Assembly (NCBI GenBank): GCA_018136815.1
Contig: CM030936.1
Location: 6,740,848 to 6,766,833, forward strand
Direction: 5' to 3'
Length of the DNA stretch: 25,986 bases
From: Isochrysis galbana
Lineage: Eukaryota > Haptophyta > Isochrysidales > Isochrysidaceae
In this document: in pieces, positions 1 to 8,651 of the stretch
Position numbering within the stretch: position 1 is the stretch's first letter
How the letters are laid out: each line of letters starts with the position of its first letter
Program-made: the position numbers and the translations under genes
Notes under the pieces: model-generated
What the model was told of the DNA's origin: nothing
Seen by the model: only the letters and a program-made list of their open reading frames with translations
The model's database searches: none

Positions 1-38
1 CCGGTGCAGAAGGTTACGCTGCCTGCAGTGAGTCGACT

Positions 39-1925
39 ATGCGCGAGGATTGCCTGGGCGCATCGGCGCCGCCACCCGAGTCGAGCAGCTCCCATCAAAT
101 GGTTGACCTCGATGATCCAATGGGTGTTTCCTGTGAGATGGATATGGCCAGCGCGGAGCGACGGCTACCCGCTGATGCGCACTTCCCTGAGGACGGCCCC
201 GCCTCCATGTTGGGCGATTTCGCTGCGCTGCCTGCCAACTACCGCGACGCATGGGATCGCAATCACGTGTGCTTGCCCTGTTCGCCCAAGGCCCGCTGCA
301 CCGACGGCAGGCCGCTGTGGCCGGTTGTGTGCTCAGCTCTCTCGCCGCCTCCGACGGGTGTCTCGGGCCTGCTTGCCGCGCTGCGCACCATTCGCGCCGC
401 TGTCGGCGGCCGTTGGGGTCTCGGGCGAATCAAGGACCTTTTGTTCAATGTGATGAACGCGGATCTGCGCCGCGAATTCATCGACATCGCTTTGCCTGAG
501 CTATGCGCGCTCGTCACGGAGACCCCTTCACTCTTCGAGATCCCACTCCCACTCCTCCGGCAGGGCTCTCCTGGCCATGTCCGGCTCAACGCCGACCAGT
601 GCGCATGCCTGCTTGCCAATGCCTTCTTCTGCACGATGCCCTTCCGCAACGACAGGCCTCGCGATCGGGCGTGGGGCGGGTACAGGCAAGGGACGGCTTC
701 TACGCTCCCCTACTTCTCTTTTTGTTGGCTGCTCGGCGACTTGCCAGCCTCGCGCGTGGACGGTGGCAGCATCTCCGCACAGCACGTCGCCAAATGGTTC
801 TGCCTGCTTGCCTACTTTCAACGTATTGCCGAGCGGCGGCGCGACGCGCGCGCAGCCGAGTGGGGGCGCCGGATCATTAGCTTTTCGCGGCTTGTTGCCG
901 ACACCTCGGAGCTCGAGCTCGAAGGCTCGTGGTCCACATGCGGTGCGCCCATCTGCGAAGTGTCCACCTCGTCACGTGGCACCATCGAGGATGCGGGCCC
1001 GCATACGCTGCAGGTCGACTTCGCCAATTCGACGTTGGGCGGGGGCGTGTTGCGCAACGGCTGTGTGCAGGAAGAAATCCGCTTCTTGCTATGCCCCGAG
1101 CTCATTGTCTCGCGCCTCCTCGCGGAGCCGCTAGCGGACAACGAGGCCTTTGTTATGCGCGGCTTCGAGCGCTTTAGCTTGTACACCGGCTATGCCTCCT
1201 CCTTTGCGTTTGCAGGCCCATATGAGGAGGGCCCCTCCGAGGGCGCGCGCAAGCGTGAGCCGGAGGACCAGCTGCATACGTCCCTTGTCGCCATCGACGC
1301 CACTCCCTACGGCAGGAGCATGAGCGCGCGGCTCGACCAATACCGGCATGCCGACATTGAGCGCGAGCTCAATAAGGCGTACGTGGGTTACGGGCCATTG
1401 GAGACGGCGGCGCATCGTGGCGAGAGTGCAACTCTCTCGCTCAGTGAGCCAGGAGGTCGTTCCGGGCTCGCAATGCTCCCGGCCGGCGCAGCAGACAGAA
1501 GTGCGTCCCCTCTGCCCGTGTGCACCGGCAATTGGGGTTGTGGCGCCTTTGGCGGCTGCTTGCAGCTTAAGGCCCTTGTGCAGATCCTAGCCGCCTCTCG
1601 CGGGCGACGCCCTTTCGTTAGCTATTTGACATTTGGCGACGAGCAACTTGCGTCGCAGCTCGCCGCTCTCTCTAGTCGGATGCACGCGGTGCAAATGCGC
1701 GTGTCGCAGCTGGTTCTATTGCTGAGGCGCTTCGATGCGCGCTGTCACCCGGCCCAAATGCCGGGCGCGTGTGCCGACTTGTTTGGGTACTTGCAAGTTG
1801 CCTTGGGCGACGCGTATGCGTCGAGCGTCCTGCCTCCCGCACACGTGCAAGGCACACACTTATTGCGAAGGGAAGGTCAATCCGATGGCCCGGAGGCCGA
1901 AGGCACTTGGAAAACTTGTGATTGA
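39..1925 (+). CDS. PARG: Poly(ADP-ribose) glycohydrolase (PARG), single exon, 5' end possibly open
   Basis: A 628-residue uninterrupted frame. PARG hydrolyses the ribose-ribose bonds of poly(ADP-ribose) and so reverses PARP signalling, mainly in the nucleus. Seen in the sequence: the helical-domain motif LLANAFFCTMP (about residues 190-201); the macrodomain signature GGG at 334-336 followed by QEE at 344-346, where the two Glu correspond to the family's catalytic pair; the adenine-side segment around GYASSFAF (about 380-390); an ELNKAYVGY block; and TGNWGCGAFGG (496-506), which matches the conserved diphosphate loop. All key elements are present, so the enzyme should be active. Residues 1-110 and 555-628 are poorly conserved tails. 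The ATG at 39 is the first in frame, but no in-frame stop lies between it and the window edge, so the true start could be further upstream. Unlike its neighbours it shows no intron. It is convergent with the MATE gene. Confidence 0.93.
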   Translation: MREDCLGASAPPPESSSSHQMVDLDDPMGVSCEMDMASAERRLPADAHFPEDGPASMLGDFAALPANYRDAWDRNHVCLPCSPKARCTDGRPLWPVVCSALSPPPTGVSGLLAALRTIRAAVGGRWGLGRIKDLLFNVMNADLRREFIDIALPELCALVTETPSLFEIPLPLLRQGSPGHVRLNADQCACLLANAFFCTMPFRNDRPRDRAWGGYRQGTASTLPYFSFCWLLGDLPASRVDGGSISAQHVAKWFCLLAYFQRIAERRRDARAAEWGRRIISFSRLVADTSELELEGSWSTCGAPICEVSTSSRGTIEDAGPHTLQVDFANSTLGGGVLRNGCVQEEIRFLLCPELIVSRLLAEPLADNEAFVMRGFERFSLYTGYASSFAFAGPYEEGPSEGARKREPEDQLHTSLVAIDATPYGRSMSARLDQYRHADIERELNKAYVGYGPLETAAHRGESATLSLSEPGGRSGLAMLPAGAADRSASPLPVCTGNWGCGAFGGCLQLKALVQILAASRGRRPFVSYLTFGDEQLASQLAALSSRMHAVQMRVSQLVLLLRRFDARCHPAQMPGACADLFGYLQVALGDAYASSVLPPAHVQGTHLLRREGQSDGPEAEGTWKTCD

Positions 1926-2236
1926 CGGGGTCTGAGCAATTCTGTGGCCGATATCGACCCAATCAGACCGGTTTAGCAGAGTGCTCTAGCACGTAGTGTG
2001 GAAAATCATATGGAAAACAAATGCGCGCTGCAAAATCATGGAGGTGCTTGTGGGCTGTGGGAGGCTACCACAACCGGCGAGACACGCAAGTGAGAGGCAG
2101 GAATGGCGAGGGTCCGAGCGCTCTAGCCTCTTGCGTTGCCGCTGGCGGCCGCGCGCTAAGCCCTGCACGGCCACTTGAGGAGCTGCACCTCCAGGCGTCC
2201 AATGTCCAATCGAGCGCTTGCCAATGTCAATCGGGG
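1926..2236. other. Intergenic spacer after PARG
   Basis: About 310 bp between the PARG stop and the first dispersed repeat. I see no coding signature, RNA gene or clear polyadenylation signal. Short open frames here are not conserved in the matching copy at 12.8 kb, which diverges at 2237. Confidence 0.5.
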
Positions 2237-2739
2237 CCATGGCCCTGGGCGTCGGGCCGGATCGAATCGAGGCATTCCTGTGGTGCGAGGGGCCAGGATG
2301 GGTTAGTACGAGTGTGTGCGACCCTCAAGAACCAGCGTGCGACCTATTACCTATTAGCTATTAGTGGCACCCCCCCCCTGCTCGCGAGAGCTCTGGATTT
2401 TGCATGACCACCACCTCCAGGCCATTCTTCGGCCGATCGCGGGCGATCGGACGTCGCGGAAGCTCCGCGTTTCTAAGAGTGATGCGCCCCACATTCACCA
2501 CTCTGATTCCCTCCCGTGAGCGCGCTCCCGCCTCAATCTCCCAAATTAGCCCGCCACGCGCTGGCTGGAGAAGGGAGGGGGGTCACTCACCGACGCCATT
2601 GCCATTCGTGGGACGGGAGGGGGTCGTTCGGACGGGGGAGGCGGCTGGCGGGGCAGGTAGGGGGGGATCCTAAGGAATCCTTGGACACCCAGAGGAGGTG
2701 GAAAATCGTGGTTAAAATGAGGAGAGAGTGACCGGGCTA
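2237..2739 (+). repeat. Dispersed repeat, copy 1 (inverted match to 12354-12835)
   Basis: Reading plus, this ~503-bp stretch matches the reverse complement of 12354-12835 almost end to end, with small indels. Shared landmarks are CCTGGGCGTCGGGCCGG near the start, AATCCTTGGACACCCAG near the end, and the terminal block GTGACCGGGCTA. Similarity stops abruptly on both sides in both copies, which defines element-like boundaries. The other copy is fused to a retroposon-like 5' half and this one is not, so it looks like a 5'-truncated copy keeping the 3' end. No terminal poly(A) is visible. Confidence 0.85.
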
Positions 2740-2932
2740 GTTTCTAGTTTTGGAACGGAGTTAGTAGTATATAAAAGTCGATTTCATGAGGCATGTCATT
2801 CTACAGGCGCTACCCCAACGGATCAATGCCTTAGCCCGCATGACTCCAACCATTGCAAGGCGCTAGCTTACGGTTGCGGGAAAGGCGACCGACCGTGGTT
2901 AGACCGCGCCAATTGCAACTGCTCGGATAGGC

Positions 2933-5248
2933 TTAGCTACGACGCAGCAATCCGCTCGAGTACCCTCGCCGCATAAAGACGAGCAACCTTACCACCTGAA
3001 AAAGTGTGAGAGCGCTCCAAACTGCCCCAAGGCCCATTCCACGTTGGGCAATGGCAAGGAGGAGCGAGAGGAAGATGGCAATGTTCGCGGCATATGCCCT
3101 ACCGGCATTACGAGAGGTGCGCACATGAGTTACACGCAAATGTATGAAGGAAGGAGCAGTGGCTCACAACGGCATCGCGAGCCCAGCACGTGAAATGAAA
3201 TGGTGGCCATGATCTTTGGGGATAAGAGACGCTTTTATCTCCTCCCGCTCACCTGACCAAGAAGCCGAGTTGCCGAGAGCCGATGAGTAGACCTTCTGTG
3301 CCCACGGTGCACGCGTGGATCGATAAGGCGGCCGCCAAGAGCGGCGCCGCACTGCGCATGGCCGCAATGACATCCACGTCTGACGTGAATAAATTTGGTG
3401 CGAGCATCACCACGCCATACGCCCCAGCAGCTACCATGGCGCCGAGCACGACTGCTAAACGTATGAGACGAAGAGAAAGCCGGCGGGCTGCGAGGGGTGC
3501 ATCCGATCCAGGGGCGAGCGCGACAGCATCGAAGGCATTTGGTCTGGGTTCGCTGGATCCGCGCTGCTTCGAGGACGCCTGATCCTCGTCGTTGGCCAGC
3601 GCACCACGCTGTAGCGAAGCCGGAACCACGCAAGAAGGCAAATACGCCTGTGCTGCCTGTGACACTGCGTCACCAAACTTGCATCCGAGGAAGAAAACGC
3701 ACACCAACACCTGCCATGTAGAGAACCGCGAGAGTTGGTGACAACGCGGCCCGCCTAACGCCAATGATACACCCGGGCCTAATTTTGCGAACGGTCTTAG
3801 ACGTTCTAGTGCGCAGCGCTAAGACAATGCGTGCGAAGGACCGAAACTCGACTTGTGCCGTGTCACGTAGGAGCTGTGCGCACTGCCACCGCCCTGTACG
3901 GAGTGGGCTCACCTGATGCGCTGCGAGAGTGATGACTCCGCCCGAAGTGGCCGCAAGAGTCATTGCGTTGTAGCAGGCCACCTTACCAAAGAGCACGAAC
4001 GCCATTGGTCCGGCAAAGGAAACAAATGAAAGCAGGCGGGGCCATGACGGCCTGCCTCGAAGGAGTAGGCTTAAGCGGGGCTTCTTCCGCAACGCTTCAT
4101 CGCCGTGCTCGTGTGCATTTGCGTTGGCGGATTTGCTGGACCCGTCTCCGGTGGCAGGCACTTTTGTGAGGGCCGCGACGCGCTTGTTTCCCACGGACAC
4201 TCCTAGCATGCATGCTTGCACCAACTGCGCAGCAAGTGTCGCCAAAGCGGCGCCACCGATGCCCATCCCAACAACACGTACTAGGTACACGTCGAGAAGT
4301 AGATTGACGAGGGCGGAGCAGCCGAGCGCAAGGAGCGGTGTCTTCGGGTCCTTTGCCCCTAGGCACGCAGCCTGCCGCGAGAATGGCACTGTCAGGAGTG
4401 CGTGACACAGAAGCAGCACTGTCCCGGCGCTCGTGCAAGCGTACCTGCAGCACCATCGCAGTCATGAAGGCTGGAAGCCCTAGGAGACGGACGGCAAGGT
4501 AGCTTGATGCAGCAGGAATGGCAGCGGGAGCGGAGGCGCAGATAGCGCGCAGCGCTGGGCGACCAAAGAAGGCGAGGGCGGTCGAGAGGAATAGACCACA
4601 GCCAAGGGCACACCTGCGACGTTGTCGAAAATGGCGTGCTCGGCGGAACGGCAGAAGCCTAGGGTGTGCGCGCCGCATGCGAGCTGGGCAGCGCTGGTGG
4701 GCTGGTGCTCGAGCATGTGCACACCAGAGCGCATCTGAAAGGACATCGTACGCTCCCTTGTCGTCGCCCGCTGCGAGATGCGACGCGAAGAGTGAGGTGG
4801 TCGCGACGGACAACCAAAAGAATAGGTAGGAGGACGAGTCAGTCAGCATGGTTGCTGGGCTCAGCGCGGCGAGCTGGTCGGCACCAAGTGAGCCGACGAC
4901 AGCCGTGTCGATCACTGTCATTACCTCCGACGAGAGCCACCCGGTGAGGGTGGGCAGGATGAACTTAAACAACTCGCGTGTTCGGACCTCATCAGTCGGA
5001 CACTCTTGCGTCGGTACGAGCGCAGCTGCGCTGGTCTCTTGCGGTTCGGAGGAGAGGCTCATACGTGCCCTTGACGCCAGCCGGGGCAACGTGCTACCCG
5101 GCGAGCGCACCGCTAGCGGCTGAAGCAGGGGGGGCGAGAGTGGCAGTACTTTGGCCGGTTGCGCCGGTGGCGAGTAAAGCGATACGTGAGAGTAGAGGGC
5201 AGCGGCGACGAGGCAAGCGGCACGTACTGCCTGCACCACTGGCACCAT
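2933..5248 (-). CDS. MATE-family multidrug/organic-compound transporter, five exons, presequence-bearing
   Basis: Exons on the minus strand are 5248-4725, 4613-4445, 4371-3913, 3710-3253 and 3098-2933. They join in frame to 591 residues. The four introns (111, 73, 202, 154 nt) are all GT-AG. MATE proteins are H+ or Na+ antiporters with about 12 membrane helices. The domain starts near residue 92 (ELFKFILPTLTG); the family-typical VIDTAVVGSLGA lies at 112-123. Downstream, the spliced product carries LGAKDPKTPLL followed by a hydrophobic helix, VFFLGCKFGDAVSQ and TEGLLIGSRQLG, all expected in plant-type plastid MATEs (EDS5-like). Residues 1-60 are hydrophobic then Ser/Pro/Arg-rich, like a signal or plastid presequence; plastid-envelope location is inference. 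A polar Ser/Asp/Glu loop interrupts exon 4. The ATG at 5248 directly follows a polypyrimidine tract. The substrate cannot be predicted. Confidence 0.88.
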
Positions 5249-5264
5249 CTTGGGCCCGTCCAGT

Positions 5265-5564
5265 AATGCTGGGAAGGAGAGGGAGGAAGGGAGAGGGGGA
5301 GAGAGGGGGGGGCGGGGGAAGGAGGGAGACGGAGAGGGGGAGAGGGAAAGGGGGAGAAAGGGAGGGAGGGGGGAGGGAGGGAGGGAGGGAGGGAGGGAGG
5401 GAGGGAGGGAGGGAGGAAGCGGTGGTGAGCGGGAGGGAGAGAGCGCCCAGGAGGGGGGGGGGGGCGAGGGGGGGGGAGGGGAGGATGGTGGAGGGTCGTG
5501 TGGAAGGGAGAGCGGACGAGAGAGGAAGAGAGAAGAAGGGCGAGAGGAAGAGAGAGGAAGTCAC

Positions 5565-5596
<32 letters not shown>

Positions 5597-5620
5597 GGCA
5601 GAGCCAGCCGCCGGTCTGGG
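5265..5620 (-). repeat. Polypurine/polypyrimidine tract immediately upstream of the MATE start
   Basis: Plus strand is almost pure G/A, so the MATE sense strand is C/T-rich. It includes a GGGA microsatellite (about 5371-5415), a G12 run (5453-5464) and a GA dinucleotide run (about 5563-5590). It begins about 17 bp before the MATE ATG and is probably its promoter or 5' UTR. Long Ser/Leu/Pro-rich open frames across it are composition artefacts. It could form triplex DNA. Confidence 0.75.
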
Positions 5621-6073
5621 ACGGATGACACGCGGAGAGATGGCGGCGGAGAGGACTGCGAGATTTGAACGGAGTCATCGATTCGATCGACAACTTCGCT
5701 CTTCATTCCTTATGCTGTGAAGAGACATCTTTGGGCGTGTGAATTGCCTTTCCTGTCCTCGGATTGTGTCGTTTTCTTGTCGTTCTTTTCTATTCAGTCG
5801 AACATGCGATGACTACTGGCTCATAGGCAGAGGGCCGTTCGATCGAGCCGGCAGCTGACGCGGCCGTGAAAGGGTCGTTGGTTGTTGCTTGCGGGAATAT
5901 GTCTGAGAGGTCATAGTAGGAGTGTAGGAGTCGGGTGTGACAGTGTCTGCCATCGAGTGCTAGGAGCGAAGAGGTAGACGGAGGTTCGGAGGCTCGCAAC
6001 GCGCGGCGTTGGAGGGTAGGGACGAGGCTAGCTAGCGAGCTGGTGGAAGAGAGAGAATGAGAACGAGAGCTTC
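5621..6073. other. Intergenic spacer, nothing recognised
   Basis: Mixed-composition sequence upstream of the MATE tract. I find no protein family signature, RNA gene or repeat match elsewhere in the window, except that its right edge carries the first 19-bp direct repeat. Confidence 0.4.
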
Positions 6074-6092
6074 TTAGGTCCAAGGTAGGCAC
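6074..6092 (+). repeat. 19-bp direct repeat, left copy (possible target-site duplication)
   Basis: TTAGGTCCAAGGTAGGCAC is identical to 6959-6977. The flanks outside the pair differ. The two copies bracket 866 bp that contains a known dispersed module, as expected for a retroposon target-site duplication. Confidence 0.6.
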
Positions 6093-6181
6093 AACTACTT
6101 TTATAAGTAGGAGGCCAATGGGGGCCTCGCGCCCCCCTCTCTCCATCGCAGACACCCCCTGGGTGGGCCTGCACAACCAAC

Positions 6182-6211
6182 CTCAGCCCCTGCCTGCTGG
6201 CAGGGGCTGAG
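6182..6211. repeat. Perfect 13-bp-arm hairpin
   Basis: Arms 6182-6194 and 6199-6211 (CTCAGCCCCTGCC and its complement) around a TGCT loop. It lies inside the candidate insertion. Confidence 0.85.
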
Positions 6212-6437
6212 CTGACATCAATCTGGCCCAGACCTTCGCCGAGCGCGCGCCGCGCGCCGCACGCACTCGCCTGCACTGGCCCTCGCTCGTACTGACCCCC
6301 CCCCTCACCACTGAGCCACAGACCACCGAGGCCGCCAGGAGGGCACCCAGGGCCAGCGAGGCGAGCGAGGGAGAGGCAGGAGAGGCCAGGGGCACTGCCC
6401 CAGCCTCCACTGCCCCCTGAGCTGCCCTGGCTGGCCC

Positions 6438-6488
6438 TCTGGGGGGCCCCGAGGGGCCCCCCAGAAGGGGGCCATGGCGCGCGCCATG
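6438..6488. repeat. GC hairpin plus adjacent 16-bp palindrome
   Basis: Arms TCTGGGGGGCCCC (6438-6450) and its complement (6453-6465) with a 2-nt loop. Eight bases later comes the perfect palindrome CATGGCGCGCGCCATG (6473-6488). Both lie inside the candidate insertion; function unknown. Confidence 0.85.
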
Positions 6489-6812
6489 CAGCACACGCCC
6501 GTAGGAGAACGAAGAGAACGACGGGAAAAGAACGACAAAAAAACCACACGATCTGGCCCGAGAATAGGTAAGATATCCGCCCATTTACGGTATATCAACG
6601 GGAAGACACCCTGCGCGGCAGTCAAACACCGCGAAAGTGCGGCAGCGGACGAAGAAAGGCCGAAGGGCGGGGGCCGAGACCCCCTGGGGACAATATAAGA
6701 TAGTTCAGAAGGCGTTTTACGTTTGTCTGCCACAGGAACACCCAACAACAGGTCTGCCCCAGCCCGCCCCTTGCGCTTGGCCCGTCGTAGTGCACGCGGC
6801 CCCCCCCCCCGA

Positions 6813-6949
6813 TACCAAAGACAAAGGAATGAAGGGGGTAGTGTAAAGGGAGTGAGTGTTCTGGGGTATAGGCGATGGCGTGAGTCGGTACCGTGAGTGC
6901 GTGGTCTTTATAGCTAGCGGTAGTAGCCTGAATCTTCAGATGTTTTTTT
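6813..6949. repeat. 137-bp dispersed module, copy 1
   Basis: Near-identical, same orientation, to 13474-13611; I see about three differences. Read on plus it ends in a small hairpin CTGAATCTTCAG (6928-6939) followed by a T run, resembling an RNA polymerase III-style end. Read on minus it carries GCTATAAAG (6907-6915), TATA-box-like, 30-60 bp upstream of where the module in copy 2 leads into an open frame. Either reading makes it a regulatory or terminal part of a mobile element. Confidence 0.85.
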
Positions 6950-6958
6950 GTTTTTTTT

Positions 6959-6977
6959 TTAGGTCCAAGGTAGGCAC
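6959..6977 (+). repeat. 19-bp direct repeat, right copy
   Basis: Identical to 6074-6092, immediately after the T-rich end of the candidate insertion. Confidence 0.6.
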
Positions 6978-7560
6978 GAGGGACTACAACACAGGGGCTC
7001 CAAAAAGGTTGCCGTCACACGGACACACACAAACTAAACCAAACAAGGCGAAAACTAACCACACCAGGACGGACTGCCAAGCGTCGGTACCAAGGCAACT
7101 TTGCGGCGCATGGACATGCGACAGAGGAGTCGGCACAACGAGAGCGCACCTCGCTGGGAGAGCTGCGACCGAGATACGAAAGAAGTCAGACGACTATCAT
7201 GGAACCTTTGATGTCATCAAGAGAAAGTAGGAAAAGAAGGCGGTATACCCATCAACGAGACCTTGAGACTTAAAATAGCCCACGGTTTAGAAGTAAAAGT
7301 CTGTCCTCGTATGGAATACGACAGTCTCCTTTCGCACATACATACATGGTCATGGTTGTGCGTTGTGCACCTACGTAGTGCACACTAGCACACTAGCACA
7401 CATTCTTGTACTTGTGCCTTGTGCTCGCGCGCTCGCGCTCGGCGAGCCGCGTGGCGGCAGCCGGAGGCACTGCGCCCCGTGGGGTGTAAAATGCCTGTTT
7501 GGGCGTGTTTAACAGCCCCGTGGGCGGCGTGTTGAAACCGGATCATCCTTGTTAGGCCTG
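6978..7560. other. Intergenic spacer, nothing recognised
   Basis: Unique-looking sequence with a short GCACACTAGCACACTAGC-type repetition near 7378-7400 and alternating CG-rich sequence near 7425-7445. No gene or RNA signature is visible. Confidence 0.4.
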
Positions 7561-7565
7561 GTCAG

Positions 7566-7615
7566 ACACCTCTCTGACAGAGGTGTTAAAATGCGTTTAA
7601 CACCTAGCTCAGAAG
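7566..7615. repeat. Cluster of overlapping, mutually exclusive hairpins
   Basis: ACACCTCT (7566-7573) pairs with AGAGGTGT (7579-7586). GGTGTTAAA beginning at 7582 pairs with the following TTTAACACC. The ACACCT within that arm can instead pair with AGGTGT a few bases on. Each arm can therefore choose between two partners. No open frame of note accompanies it. Confidence 0.6.
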
Positions 7616-8209
7616 GTGTCAACACAGCTGTGCTATCAGCAGTTTATCGTTAAAACCCAGACCCTGACGCCGTACGCCTCGACGCATGTTGTTGCCACAG
7701 ATACATACTACATACACCTATGCACCCAGCGGGGCGGACGTTAGCGCGCGTGCTATGGGCCGTCGCGGCTGCCGATTTCGACACGGCTTTTGGGCGCGTC
7801 GCGCGCGGTTGCGGTTGGTGATTGGAACCAGGCGCGGTTGGCGTCGCCGGCTGGGCGCTGGGCGCCCGGCGTCGCTTTGAATTAGGGCTTCCCAAGAACA
7901 AGAACGTGTATTTAGGCCTGTTTTGCCTTTTTGGGTTACGATTCGTTGTTGGGGTCGGGGGGGGGGGGGGGGGAGGGGGGACCGGAGGGCATCGAAAATG
8001 TAAAATGATTTAATATGTGCTAGAAAGTTGTTTCCCGGGGTCCGGGATTTCTACCGCTTTACTTTTACTTTGGTGTATTTCCTCAATCTCGTGACTTCTT
8101 CATCTTCACACCCTTAGAAGTTAGACTAGTGTTGGACCGCCCTACTATTCAACGACGACGACTCGCTAGCGCTCCCACCAAAACCCCCGCGGGTGAGGGA
8201 TTTCTTTCT
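7616..8209. other. Spacer upstream of the SDR gene with a G17 run
   Basis: No coding signature. Contains a G17 homopolymer at 7957-7973, followed by an AT-richer stretch to about 8110. Confidence 0.4.
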
Positions 8210-8260
8210 TTAGCTCGAGGACCTCTCTCTCTTCTCTCTCTCCCCTCCCCCCCACCCCAC

Positions 8261-8293
<33 letters not shown>

Positions 8294-8650
8294 CCCCTCT
8301 CTCTCTCTTCCCTCTCTTCCCTCCGCTGCTCCCTCTCTCTCTGTCTCTCCCCTACCTCTCTATATCTCTCTCTCCCCTCTTCTCCCTCTCTGTTCTCTCT
8401 CTCTCTTCTCTCACTCTCCTCTCTCTCTCTTCTCCCTCTCTGTTCTCTCTCTCTCTTCTCTCACTCTCCTCTCTCTCTCTTCTCCCTCTCTGTTCTCTCT
8501 CTCTCTTCTCTCACTCTCCTCTCTCTCTCTTCTCTCACTCTCCTCTCTCTCTCTTCTCTCTCCCCCCTCCCTCTCTCGTCCCCGCACGCACCCATCTTCC
8601 CCCCTCCTCACCACTCCCGCCCTCCCTCTCTCTCCCCCTCCCCCTTTCAA
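8210..8650 (+). repeat. Polypyrimidine tract immediately upstream of the SDR start, with a 50-bp tandem repeat
   Basis: C/T-rich on the SDR sense strand right up to the ATG at 8652. Contains (CT)n runs and three copies of a 50-bp unit whose landmark TCTCCCTCTCTGTTCTC starts at 8381, 8431 and 8481. It mirrors the tract in front of the MATE gene. Long Ser/Leu/Pro-rich open frames across it are translation of the repeat. Confidence 0.85.
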
Positions 8651-8651
8651 G

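Larger units (their letters stand above)
6093..6958 (-). mobile_element. Candidate non-autonomous retroposon insertion
   Basis: 866 bp bounded by 19-bp direct repeats. Its right end is the 137-bp module shared with 13474-13611 followed by a T-rich tail (T7 G T10) abutting the right direct repeat. The interior holds strong inverted repeats (6182-6211, 6438-6465, 6473-6488) and a TATAAAAG-like string near 6102 on the minus strand. No reverse transcriptase or transposase is recognisable; minus-strand open frames here begin at non-ATG codons and match nothing I know. Orientation is uncertain: the homopolymer is T on the plus strand at the right end, which is the wrong way round for a simple poly(A) tail at a 3' end. 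Class and family are therefore open. Confidence 0.45.

Noticed and set aside
2255..2275. tRNA-type B box (GGATCGAATCG)
   Set aside because: Not a good match to GGTTCGANTCC, and no A box or tRNA fold is visible.
5094..5706. Two ~198-codon Ser/Leu/Pro-rich open frames on the minus strand
   Set aside because: They are translation of the CT-rich tract in front of the MATE gene and overlap its first exon in the wrong frame.
6305..6748. 147-codon minus-strand frame in the candidate insertion
   Set aside because: Starts at TTG, overlaps strong inverted repeats and matches nothing recognisable.
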